64,000 nucleotides of DNA, taken from Streptococcus pantholopis. Its GTDB lineage: Bacteria; Bacillota; Bacilli; Lactobacillales; Streptococcaceae. This document shows positions 50,208-58,165 of this stretch, piece after piece. Within the stretch, counting starts at the first letter, position 1. Every line of letters starts with the position of its first letter. A program made the translations under genes and the position numbers. The stretch spans positions 992,001-1,056,000 of the forward strand of contig NZ_CP014699.1 in NCBI RefSeq assembly GCF_001642085.1, in the 5' to 3' direction. The notes beneath the pieces were generated by a model. That model saw only the letters and a program-made list of their open reading frames with translations, searched no databases and had not been told where the DNA came from.

Positions 50208-51542
50208 TTAAAGATCACGGTTATAGTCGCTGTCCAGTTCAAAGAAGGGCTGGATATCCTGAACGTATTCAAGTACCCCTTGAAACTCACCGTTTTTGTC
50301 GCGGACAGCAGCGTAAGTCACATAGACAAATTTGTCCAGGCGTTCTGATTTGAACCACATCTCAACTTTATCCCGCTGACCGCTCCTCAGCAGCTTGAAA
50401 ATCTGCTTTACCTTGTCTAACACTTTTGGCGGATGGCACAGTTCAACATGGCGGCCGATCTGACTTGGTGTGCGTTTAAAAATCATGTCCTCAGCCGGCA
50501 CACTGTCATTGTAATACTGAAAAATATCCTCTTTATTGACAAAAGTTATTTCAAAAGGAAGATGGTTGAGCAAGAGATCAGCCTGCTCCAGAGACAGATA
50601 GCCGTTGCCGAAAGGCTGGGGCTTCGTCCGGTCAGCTGCTGCCTCTTCTTCTTTTGGTGTAAAACTGACTGTAATCTGCCCAGCTGGTGTTTCAATGACC
50701 TGAGTATTGTCAGATCCTAATTCTGTCTGCAGCTGACTGGTCATTTCACTTTGATTTTTGTCTGAAAAAGACTGGCGCTTAGGCTGCCATTTCTCAGACG
50801 GTTTAACAATAGCATAGCCGTAGGCATCGCTTTCTCTTGCAACAGCCAGCCAGTCGTCCTGAGTGAAAATTTCTAAGAGAATCATCAAAAGAATAGATTC
50901 TTCCTTAAAAATCATTTCTTCAAATTCTTTGGCAAAGGCCTCAAATTTTTCTGACAGCTCAGCTATGTCTGCCTGCGGAAGCTTCTGAACAAGGTCAGAG
51001 GCGGCAGCAAAGAGCTCCCGAATCTCGTCATCAACACCCCACATGACTTTGGGCGGAGCATCGTGGCCGTAGCTTTCCATAATCGGGAAAAACAGCTTTT
51101 CCTTACGGTCATAATGATTTTCAAACTGACCCAAAAGCTGGAACTGGTGCCGGAGGCCTTTGATAATTTCTGTCTGATAACTTTTATTTTCAGGATCAGT
51201 GTAGTTGCTTATAATACGGCGGATGCGCAGCAGAGCCGCACGCAAAGCCAGATTTTCATCCTTAAATACTTTGACCGGATGGCCTTCCTGATCACTGTCC
51301 GGGACCTCCACACCGGAAATTGCCCCTTTAAAAAGGTTGGCATGGACATTGCAAAGGCTCATAACATCTTCAAACGTAATTCCTGTATCAGATGACATCA
51401 ATTCATGTTCCATCAGAGAGATTTCCAAAGCCGATACACCGGAAAAATGCTGATTAAACTGTTCCTGAACTGATTCCGGACTGGCCCCGTGATGCAAATC
51501 CAAAAGAATATCTTTTAAAATTTCAATACGTTCAGCAGCCAT
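50208..51542 (-). CDS. DUF438 / hemerythrin-like / PAS domain protein
   Basis: 444 residues, soluble. Residues about 1-80 are a DUF438 region (ILKDILLDLHHGASPESVQEQF). A hemerythrin-type four-helix domain spans about 95-240, with candidate iron ligands in FENHYDRKEKLFFP and EMIFKEESILLMILLEIF. The C-terminal PAS domain (about 320-440) has FVNKEDIFQYYND and HVELCHPPKVLDKV. Such proteins are thought to sense O2, NO or redox state. It overlaps the DUF1858 gene by one base. The precise ligand is unknown. Confidence 0.82.
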   Translation of the reverse strand: MAAERIEILKDILLDLHHGASPESVQEQFNQHFSGVSALEISLMEHELMSSDTGITFEDVMSLCNVHANLFKGAISGVEVPDSDQEGHPVKVFKDENLALRAALLRIRRIISNYTDPENKSYQTEIIKGLRHQFQLLGQFENHYDRKEKLFFPIMESYGHDAPPKVMWGVDDEIRELFAAASDLVQKLPQADIAELSEKFEAFAKEFEEMIFKEESILLMILLEIFTQDDWLAVARESDAYGYAIVKPSEKWQPKRQSFSDKNQSEMTSQLQTELGSDNTQVIETPAGQITVSFTPKEEEAAADRTKPQPFGNGYLSLEQADLLLNHLPFEITFVNKEDIFQYYNDSVPAEDMIFKRTPSQIGRHVELCHPPKVLDKVKQIFKLLRSGQRDKVEMWFKSERLDKFVYVTYAAVRDKNGEFQGVLEYVQDIQPFFELDSDYNRDL

Positions 51543-51778
51543 CAGTCATCTCCTATTACATCATAACCATGAAAGGATAAGGTCCTTTTAATCGTTTCTA
51601 AAGGAATCTTAGTCATCTTGGAGCCGTTTTTAAGGCTGGTAGCCTGACCTAATGTTTTGAGCATCAGAGGATTGCCCAAGGGTTTAAAACCCAAATCAAT
51701 CAAAATCTCCTTAACTTCCGGATGTTCCCTAATCGTTTCTGCGACAGGTTTTCTTAAATCTATTGTGTTGTGCATCAT
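51542..51778 (-). CDS. DUF1858 domain protein
   Basis: 78 residues. TIDLRKPVAETIREHPEVKE and ILIDLGFKPLGNPLML are the DUF1858 pattern, a domain often fused to or encoded beside hemerythrin/DUF438 proteins. Translationally coupled to the next gene (shared base). Function unknown, probably a partner in the same sensing unit. Confidence 0.85.
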   Translation of the reverse strand: MMHNTIDLRKPVAETIREHPEVKEILIDLGFKPLGNPLMLKTLGQATSLKNGSKMTKIPLETIKRTLSFHGYDVIGDD

Positions 51779-51799
51779 ATCACCTCGTTTCTATTCCTT

Positions 51800-51805
51800 A
51801 TTATA
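51800..51805 (-). promoter_or_regulatory. -10 box of the DUF1858-DUF438 operon
   Basis: TATAAT on the minus strand about 20 bases before the start, with TAGACA 18 bases further upstream. Confidence 0.55.
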
Positions 51806-51923
51806 ACCTAAGAAAAGGAAGTCTGTCTAATGCCGCTGTTGGATTAATAGCAAGAGATGACCTAAGTTTTTCACTCTAAAAAAAGTCTGATTGAAATAGT
51901 TAATGTTACTGATTAAACAAACT

Positions 51924-51961
51924 AAAAAAGCCTGTTTCTCATAAGTATTGAAAAACAAGCC
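51924..51961 (-). terminator. Terminator of the alpha/beta hydrolase gene
   Basis: GCCTGTTTCTC pairs with GAAAAACAAGC with two G-U pairs and is followed on the minus strand by T6. Confidence 0.65.
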
Positions 51962-52018
51962 AGCATTTGAATATCGGTATACCTGCAGCCAAAAAACTCT
52001 TCTCTTTGCCGAGCTCCT

Positions 52019-52777
52019 TTATTTTGATTCTCTTAAAAAAGAGTCAATCAGTTCTTTTACTGTCCGGCGCTGATTATTTTCACCGGATAAATTGTGACCT
52101 GCTCCTTCAAGCAAATAGTAACGTTTGTTTTTGTAGACAGCATTGTAGCGCTCTGAGGCAAGGGGAGGAACTACCTTGTCTAGAGCTCCATGTATGAGCA
52201 GAACAGGCCCCCAATAATTTTCAGCCACCTCGTAAATCGGCAGTGTCTGAGCTGTTCTGAAATAGTCACCGCCAACCGTAAAACCATCAATTACAACAGT
52301 GTCTGGAATATGATTGGGATCATAAACGACTCCCTGACATTCACCCTTAAGGGCATCATCTTTCAGAGTCGCAGCCGGTGCCAGTAAAATCAGCTTATCA
52401 ATAACATCTGGCAAATAGCCGGCCAGCATACTGGCTACTACGCCGCCTTGGGAATGGCCGATTAAATAAATTTTTTGTGCTTTTATAACATGACGGACAT
52501 AGTCAATAATCTTCAGGCCATCTAAAATCTCACTTAAAACAGTCATATCCCGAAACCGTCCCCCGCTCTTGCCGCAACCGTTAAAATCAAAACGAATGGT
52601 TGCTATACCGGCAGCATTCAGCGCCTGAACAAGTTCATCAAGCAGGGCCCCTTTGCGGTAGCCTAAATCGCCTTTAAAACCATGCATTAAAACAGCAATT
52701 TCTTTATTTTCGATTCTATCGGTCCCTTCAAGTAGACCAAATAAGGTTAATCCATCTCTCTGAATTGTAATTTCCAT
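52019..52777 (-). CDS. Alpha/beta hydrolase
   Basis: 252 residues. The nucleophile elbow IGHSQGGVVASML is near residue 107, HGALDKVVPP near residue 195 supplies the acid, and GAGHNLSG near residue 230 supplies the His. It resembles peptidase S9-like or cinnamoyl-ester-type hydrolases of lactic acid bacteria. It is preceded by about 70 bp and transcribed alone or with upstream genes. Confidence 0.85.
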   Translation of the reverse strand: MEITIQRDGLTLFGLLEGTDRIENKEIAVLMHGFKGDLGYRKGALLDELVQALNAAGIATIRFDFNGCGKSGGRFRDMTVLSEILDGLKIIDYVRHVIKAQKIYLIGHSQGGVVASMLAGYLPDVIDKLILLAPAATLKDDALKGECQGVVYDPNHIPDTVVIDGFTVGGDYFRTAQTLPIYEVAENYWGPVLLIHGALDKVVPPLASERYNAVYKNKRYYLLEGAGHNLSGENNQRRTVKELIDSFLRESK

Positions 52778-52847
52778 TGTGTTCTTTCCAATTGCATTGT
52801 CTGACTAAACTGAAGCTAAATCTGAATATGACCCATAAAAACTGTTT

Positions 52848-53423
52848 TTACTTTTTACGGTGTTTTAAAAACCAACTGCCAATCAAACCTCCGGCTAACC
52901 CTGCAATAATGACACTGCCTAAAAGGGCCGCGCCGTTACTGATAGTGAAATCCAACATCACCCGGTTAACATAGGCCATGTCCTTCCCTTTATTTAAAAG
53001 ATAGGCAATATATCCCTGTCTAGATACCCACATTGCCAGTAAGGGCGCAGTATTTCCCAAAGAAAAGATCAGATATGACAGCAGATTGAGGGGCTGTGAC
53101 TGATACATTTTCGAGCGAGCAAGAAGGTCCGCCAAAAAAGCAAACAGAAGATTGGGAAAAGCAGCCAAAATATAATGTCTGGATAAGAGGAAGAAAAGTG
53201 AAATAAAAAATCCTATCAAGGTAATCGGACCAAATTTAGGCAGCTGTTCAAGCAGGTGAAAGTAAACCCAGCCGGCCAGCAAAGCAGTCATAGCCGGAGC
53301 ATAGAACATATTGGGACTGCGAAAGAGCAAAATACTGATTGCAGTCCCCGCACCGACACATAAAAAATAGAGCAGCGCGTGTATCATTACAATTTTCCCG
53401 TCTTCTTTAGTTAAGTTAATCAT
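52848..53423 (-). CDS. MptD-type putative ECF transporter S component
   Basis: 191 residues from the ATG at 53423 (AAGGGG six bases before); the 14-codon extension lacks support. Six or so membrane segments, with the pattern of the Trep_Strep/TIGR02185 family of putative substrate-binding S components. No ATPase or T component is next to it, so it would share a general ECF module. Substrate unknown. Confidence 0.7.
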   Translation of the reverse strand: MINLTKEDGKIVMIHALLYFLCVGAGTAISILLFRSPNMFYAPAMTALLAGWVYFHLLEQLPKFGPITLIGFFISLFFLLSRHYILAAFPNLLFAFLADLLARSKMYQSQPLNLLSYLIFSLGNTAPLLAMWVSRQGYIAYLLNKGKDMAYVNRVMLDFTISNGAALLGSVIIAGLAGGLIGSWFLKHRKK

Positions 53424-53480
53424 TTTAACCCCTTTTTCATTATTCATATAAACAGTCTCAGGCAAAGACTCTGCATCAGT

Positions 53481-54431
53481 TTAAGATATTTCCCGATAGA
53501 AATCAACCTTGATTTGGATAAAGCGCTCCATGTCCTGCAGAAGCTGAAAAAGTGTCGCCCGCCTTTCAAACTCCTGACGTGTCTGCGGCAGTTCGGCCTG
53601 TCGAAAAATAAGCAGAAGCTTTTCAATTTCTTCTATGAGGCCAAGCCCTGTATTGTCCTCGCTCAACTGGAGAGCTGTTTCCTGAAAAAGCTGAGCCAGC
53701 TGCTGGCTTTCCCGACCTTTTAAGTGACAGTGGCTGATGTGATCTGCCATTTGTCTTAAGAGTTTAGTCTGCTGTCGGCGCATTTCAAAATAGTGGACAT
53801 GGTAGTTTGTCTGCTGAAAAAGCTGATTATGGTGTTCTAGATAAACAAGACGCAAAGCTTGCTCCAGTGTTTCATCCAGCTCGTTAAGGTGCTCCGCTTT
53901 ATTTTCCCAGCTGCCTTTTAGTAAAAGCTCTTCAAAACGGTAAAGGACATCCTTCATCTGTGCTTCAACACGATGGTAAAAGTCCTGAATTTCCTTCTCC
54001 TTAGTCGGCATATAGACATTGAGCAGCATGGCTAGACCTGCTCCAATGACAAATAAAGATAATTCTTTAAAAATCAAGTCAGGTTCTAAACTCTTCTCAG
54101 CTAACAAATGCATAACCAAAACGGTGCTGGGAGCGATACCGGCCTCAAGCCCAAGCCGGTAAGCGACAAAAACATAAATGAAGAGATAGACTGCCAAGGC
54201 ATAGAGATGAAAACCTAAAAGAAGATAAGCACAGACAGCCAAAAGAAAAGCCAGCAAAACAGACTGCAGCCGCTGAAAAGCTATCGTCAGCGTTGATTTC
54301 CTAGTTTCTAAAACACTTAATATAGCAATAATGCCGGCAGAAGACGCATTAGGAAGTCTCAGACTATCAGCCAGCCATATGGCAAAGATTGCCGCTAAAA
54401 CAGTCTTTATAGTTCTTTCAAATGGATTCAT
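53481..54431 (-). CDS. ArAE/DUF939-family membrane protein
   Basis: 316 residues. Four or five membrane segments in the first 150 residues (RTIKTVLAAIFAIWLADSL, SVLLAFLLAVCAYLLLG) are followed by a helical cytoplasmic C-terminal domain. It matches the aromatic-acid-exporter-like family (YqjA type) of firmicutes. It lies two bases after the HsdS-like gene and has no ribosome site of its own, implying translational reinitiation. Confidence 0.8.
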   Translation of the reverse strand: MNPFERTIKTVLAAIFAIWLADSLRLPNASSAGIIAILSVLETRKSTLTIAFQRLQSVLLAFLLAVCAYLLLGFHLYALAVYLFIYVFVAYRLGLEAGIAPSTVLVMHLLAEKSLEPDLIFKELSLFVIGAGLAMLLNVYMPTKEKEIQDFYHRVEAQMKDVLYRFEELLLKGSWENKAEHLNELDETLEQALRLVYLEHHNQLFQQTNYHVHYFEMRRQQTKLLRQMADHISHCHLKGRESQQLAQLFQETALQLSEDNTGLGLIEEIEKLLLIFRQAELPQTRQEFERRATLFQLLQDMERFIQIKVDFYREIS

Positions 54432-54432
54432 A

Positions 54433-55026
54433 TTAAAATAGATTTTTTTCGAGATCGCTTTTTAGATAGCGCCATTCCTGAACTGCTCGGGCCAATTTTC
54501 GCTGATAAGCCTGCAGACCTTCTTCATAGCGTCGGGTTAAATACAATTGTTTAATCAAAGGTATACGAGGTATTTCAATACTAAGCAGTTTTTCGCGGCT
54601 GATATTCATGACTTGCTTGCCAGTATCAGCTTCGTCAAGCAGAGCCTGCCCGACAGCCGAATCCAAAAAGATTTTAATATACAAGCCCAAAATGTTATCT
54701 TTAGGACGCAGTACAGTAATATTAGCAGTCGCAATGACCGGCCTGTTCTGGTCAGTAAAAACTGCGGTCTTTTTTACAGTTCCCTTAGTAGCAACCAAAA
54801 CATCGCCCTCTTTCAGTAAGTAACGGGAAAGTAAGTGCGGCTCTGCCTTAATTGTTTTTAAATTGTGATAGTCCAGGTCCTCTTCATTTAAATCGCGCAG
54901 ATTAATCACAGCTATATTTCCATCATTTTCAGATGCTGAAACTGCCTTGCCTTTGAAGCACTCTGCTGCTTCTTTTAAAGTGATTTTACTGATTGTTTTT
55001 TGTCTGTATGCTTCAAGAATTTCCAA
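54433..55026 (-). CDS. Orphan type I restriction specificity (HsdS)-like protein
   Basis: 197 residues from a TTG at 55026, which has AAAGGAG seven bases upstream; a longer ATG-initiated frame would run through the promoter. It has one target-recognition-like domain (SRYLLKEGDVLVATKGTVKK, VLRPKDNILGLYIKIFLDS) and one helical spacer (RRYEEGLQAYQRKLARAVQ), half a normal HsdS. There is no HsdM or HsdR nearby. It is operonic with the ArAE protein. DNA-binding function without a modification partner is unproven. Confidence 0.72.
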   Translation of the reverse strand: MEILEAYRQKTISKITLKEAAECFKGKAVSASENDGNIAVINLRDLNEEDLDYHNLKTIKAEPHLLSRYLLKEGDVLVATKGTVKKTAVFTDQNRPVIATANITVLRPKDNILGLYIKIFLDSAVGQALLDEADTGKQVMNISREKLLSIEIPRIPLIKQLYLTRRYEEGLQAYQRKLARAVQEWRYLKSDLEKNLF

Positions 55027-55039
55027 GCTCGTGCTCCTT

Positions 55040-55065
55040 TCTTTTAGTATTATAATACTAAAAGA
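55040..55065. promoter_or_regulatory. 26-bp perfect palindrome overlapping a -10 box
   Basis: The inner half-site is CTTTTAGTATTA (55041-55052), and the other half is its exact complement, plus one more pair outside. The centre carries TATAAT on both strands, so it overlaps the promoter of the HsdS-like/ArAE operon about 15 bases before the start codon. An operator for a dimeric repressor is likely; as DNA it could also be a bidirectional terminator/hairpin after the CDF gene. Confidence 0.6.
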
Positions 55066-55110
55066 GATAGTAGGCAATCCATATTATTATTTTCCCCCCC
55101 GCTCAGCAGC

Positions 55111-56013
55111 TTAAAAGCTCCTTCGGTCATATGGGCTGTGATGCAGATGCTGAAAAGTAGAATGATCACACTCAACAGCTGATTCTATGATATTGTAAGC
55201 GTGAAAAATGTGATGCACTTGATCTTTAATCAGTTGCTCATTGCAGTCTGAAGTCACTAATAAGTGAACCATAGCAATGTTTCTGCGCCCATCCAGCGAC
55301 CAAACATTGAGCTGATTAATGGCCCTTACTGAGTCTAATTTAAGAATGTCTTTTTCAATTTGCCTAATATCAAAATTTGCCGGAGAACGTTCCAAAAAAA
55401 CAGACAAATTTTTAATAAATTTCGGCAGGGCCTGACTTAAAATATAGCCTGAAATGATAATGGACAAGAGAGGATCGAGGAAGTACCAGTCCGTAAAGTG
55501 CAAAACAAGGGAAACAATAATAACAGCAAGCCAGCCTAAAATATCTTCCAAAAAGTGCAGGCTTAAAACTGATTCATGTTCAGAAGCATCGCTGTTTAGC
55601 ACACGGCTGGCGATAACATTTACAACAATCGCTATTAGACCAAGAATGAACATGCCGCGGTAATTGACAGGTTCTGGATTAAAAAGCTTGGGAACATTCT
55701 CCACAAGAACGAATACAGAACCCAAAATCAAAATAACAGCTGTCATTAAGGCCCCCAGAAGGCTGAAACGCAAATATCCCAATGTGTATTTGTAATCGCT
55801 CCTGCGCTTAGATAGCCGTTCAAAATAATAGGAAGTCCCGATAGCCAAAGCATCACCAAAGTCATGAACAGCATCAGCCAAAATAGCGCTGGAATTAAAA
55901 AGCCTGCCAAAAACCATTTCAATAAGAGCAAAGCAAAAATTTGCTAAAAAAGCTATAAAAATCCGGCTGCTGGACTGATTACGAAAATCAAAATGATGAT
56001 CATGCTCCTCCAT
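55111..56013 (-). CDS. Cation diffusion facilitator (CzcD family)
   Basis: 300 residues from the ATG at 56013 (AAGGGG six bases before). A His-rich start (EEHDHHFDF), six membrane segments, metal-site DAVHDFGDAL in TM2 and its counterpart HFLEDILGWL in TM5, then a cytoplasmic C-terminal domain. HDFGD and HFLED fit the HxxxD zinc-type sites. Probably exports Zn2+ or a similar ion in exchange for protons. Its ribosome site directly abuts repeat cluster B. Confidence 0.9.
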   Translation of the reverse strand: MEEHDHHFDFRNQSSSRIFIAFLANFCFALIEMVFGRLFNSSAILADAVHDFGDALAIGTSYYFERLSKRRSDYKYTLGYLRFSLLGALMTAVILILGSVFVLVENVPKLFNPEPVNYRGMFILGLIAIVVNVIASRVLNSDASEHESVLSLHFLEDILGWLAVIIVSLVLHFTDWYFLDPLLSIIISGYILSQALPKFIKNLSVFLERSPANFDIRQIEKDILKLDSVRAINQLNVWSLDGRRNIAMVHLLVTSDCNEQLIKDQVHHIFHAYNIIESAVECDHSTFQHLHHSPYDRRSF

Positions 56014-56029
56014 AACAACCCCTTTCACC

Positions 56030-56460
56030 AAGATACAAAGCCCTTTTAAAGAGCAAAGCAAAAATAGGAGCCTGACCGATGAGTCACTAAAGACTCAAGG
56101 GAGGGCTGTCTTTTTTGCACAGCTCTTAGGGCGTGTTCAGTTCAATAAGATACAAAGCCCTTTTAAAGAGCAAAGCAAAAATAGGAGCCTGACCGATGAG
56201 TCGCTAAAGACTCAAGGGAGGGCTGTCTTTTTTGCACAGCTCTTAGGGCGTGTTCAGTTCAATAAGATACAAAGTCCGTTAAAAACGCAAAAGGAAAATG
56301 GCGGTAAGTCCGAAATCTATGATTTCGCAGACGCACCCCTGCCAGAACGACTAGAAGGGTGCGGTCGATTATTAAGGCGACAAAGCCTTCAGGCGTTTAC
56401 GGCTGGCGGTAAGTCCGAAATCTATGATTTCGCAGACGCACCCCTGCCAGAACGACTAGG
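56030..56460. repeat. Dispersed repeat cluster B, before the CDF gene
   Basis: A 117-bp element occurs twice head-to-tail (start points 56031 and 56148, next at 56265). It carries GAGTC/GACTC and AGGGCTGT/ACAGCTCT inverted repeats. The third element switches to the type with the 105-bp unit (56300-56404 full, 56405-56460 partial). Shared ends are AAGATACAAAG and GGGCGTGTTCAGTTC. Confidence 0.85.
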
Positions 56461-56650
56461 GAGTGTGACAGAATCCCAGACCACAAAGTTCCTTGTCCCA
56501 CCCCGCAAAGCCTAGTAGGCTATTTAAAGCTTTGAAAAAGCGAATAAAGTGCCACTAGACGACTAGCGTCTTACACATAAGACTATAACAAACATTAAGG
56601 CCTTTTTTAAAATCGCCTTTCAGACATCTGCTGCTGGCGGTAAGTCTGAA
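56461..56650. repeat. Degenerate continuation of repeat cluster B
   Basis: About 190 bp with diverged repeat pieces: a short AGCCTA-G-TAGGCT palindrome at about 56508-56521, a CGCCTTTCAGAC stretch and GGCGGTAAGTC at 56637-56647. No ORF. It leads into the HAD remnant. Confidence 0.55.
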
Positions 56651-56706
56651 GTAATTGCCCTGCGGTCAAAACACAAGGTACCATCTAAGTCAAATACAAA
56701 CTTCAT
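56651..56706 (-). pseudogene. HAD-family phosphatase remnant
   Basis: From the ATG at 56706 (AAAGG upstream) the frame reads MKFVFDLDGTLCFDRRAIT, the motif I with DxDGT of Cof-type HAD phosphatases, and then passes within about 19 codons into repeat sequence and a stop. The rest of the gene is gone. The repeat cluster apparently replaced or deleted it. Confidence 0.75.
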
Positions 56707-56729
56707 ATATTACCTTTCCAAAATACAGC

Positions 56730-57482
56730 TTATTTTCGACTTGAATCAGGAACATAGGCCAGAGCACGAACAGGTGATCCAGTTGCCTCTTTCCAGTGCG
56801 GAAAGGCAATAAAGATGACACTACCTGTTGCTGGCACTTGATCGAGATGGGCCAGTACCTCCAGCTGAAAAATACCTTGCTCTAATAAATAATACTCTTG
56901 GCGCAAAACACCGCCAGCTTCTGCAGCAGCTTTGCCGCTGTCTGTATCAAGAGTCTCATGGCCTAACGCTTTAATATGGCGTTCATGAATCAAAAAATCT
57001 ATAGCCTCGCGCGACCAGCCCGGAGACTGCTGGGCACCATTATCGTCAAGATTTGTCATCAATTCCTGAGATGGCCAGCGTTTCGACCAGTCACTGCGAA
57101 AAGCCACAAAACTTCCCTCTGCAATTCGCCCGTATTCTGCTTCAAAATCAAGCACATCTTGCTTGGTCAGCTCATAGTTGGGATTTTTTTCAACAGCAGC
57201 TGATTTATCAATAACATACAAGGGCAGTAAAAAATCTTCCAAAGGAATTTGCTCCAGCCACTTGCCGCCTTCAACAAAATGAATCGGCGCATCAATATGT
57301 GTTCCGTACTGACCAACAACAGAAAATTGCTGAACATGAAAACCATCTTTCAGTGTAAAAATATCCTTCTTTGCCAGCGCCGGCAGCGGCGGAAAATGCG
57401 GACTGTCCTCATCGATTTGATGGGTCAGATCCACCAGTCTTGCAGTCTTAAATACTTTAAGTGCTTCTTGCAAATTTATCAT
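56730..57482 (-). CDS. Cyclase family protein (kynurenine formamidase-like)
   Basis: 250 residues from the ATG at 57482 (AAGGAG eight bases before); the upstream frame extension lies in repeat DNA. DLTHQIDEDSPHFP near the start and QYGTHIDAPIHF near residue 60 carry the HxGTHxDxPxH-type metal site of the cyclase/amidohydrolase family. Probably hydrolyses an amide or lactone; substrate unknown. Repeat clusters lie on both sides. Confidence 0.85.
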   Translation of the reverse strand: MINLQEALKVFKTARLVDLTHQIDEDSPHFPPLPALAKKDIFTLKDGFHVQQFSVVGQYGTHIDAPIHFVEGGKWLEQIPLEDFLLPLYVIDKSAAVEKNPNYELTKQDVLDFEAEYGRIAEGSFVAFRSDWSKRWPSQELMTNLDDNGAQQSPGWSREAIDFLIHERHIKALGHETLDTDSGKAAAEAGGVLRQEYYLLEQGIFQLEVLAHLDQVPATGSVIFIAFPHWKEATGSPVRALAYVPDSSRK

Positions 57483-57500
57483 GTCCTGTACTCCTTTACC

Positions 57501-58141
57501 AAGATACAAAGGCCGTTTAAAAATCCGTATGAAAATAGGGGATGGCAAGTGATGCTGGCATCACGATGACAGACATCTTTTTCACTAGGATTTTAGGCCG
57601 AGTTCAGTTCAGCAAGATACCAAGCCCGTTTAAAGAGCAAAGCAAAAATGGCGGTAAGTCCGAAATCTCTGATTTCGCAGACGCACCCCTGCCAGAACGA
57701 CTAGAAAGGTGCGGTCGACTGTTAAGGCGACAAAGCTTTCAGTCGTTTACGGCTGGCGGTAAGTCCGAAATCTCTGATTTCGCAGACGCACCCCTGCCAG
57801 AACGACTAGAAAGGTGCGGTCGACTGCTAAGGCGACAAAGCCTTCAGACGTCTACGGCTAGCTAACTTGAAATCAATTCTAAACTTAAGCATTTCTTTTT
57901 CCCGCAGCGTTTAGGGCGTGTTCAGTTCATCAAGATACAAAGCCCGTTTAAAGAGCAAAGCAAAAATGGCGGTAAGTCCGAAATCTCTGATTTCGCAGAC
58001 GCACCCCTGCCAGAACGACTAGAAGGGTGCGATCGACTGTTAAGGCGACAAAGCCTTCAGACGGCTACGGCTAGCTAACTTGAAATCAATTCTAAACTTA
58101 AGCATTTCTTTTTCCCGCAGCGTTTAGGGCGTGTTCAGTTC
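57501..58141. repeat. Dispersed repeat cluster C, between metY and the cyclase gene
   Basis: It fills the whole gap between two same-strand genes. Three 105-bp units are present (57650-57754, 57755-57859, 57968-58072), the first two in tandem. A 70-bp tail starting TAGCTAACTTGAAATC and ending GTTCAGTTC occurs twice. The element nearest the cyclase gene is a short variant (57501-57610). End motifs are as in clusters A and B. Confidence 0.85.
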
Positions 58142-58165
58142 TTTCTATTTCCAACATTTTTGGCT

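Noticed and set aside
55026..55077. ATG-initiated 17-codon extension of the HsdS-like gene
   Set aside because: It would read through the palindrome and -10 box; the TTG at 55026 has the AAAGGAG site.
57542..57865. 107-codon plus-strand ORF with repeated GGKSEISDFADAPLPERLE
   Set aside because: It is the translation of the tandem 105-bp repeat, with no ribosome site; recorded as a finding about the repeat, not as a gene.
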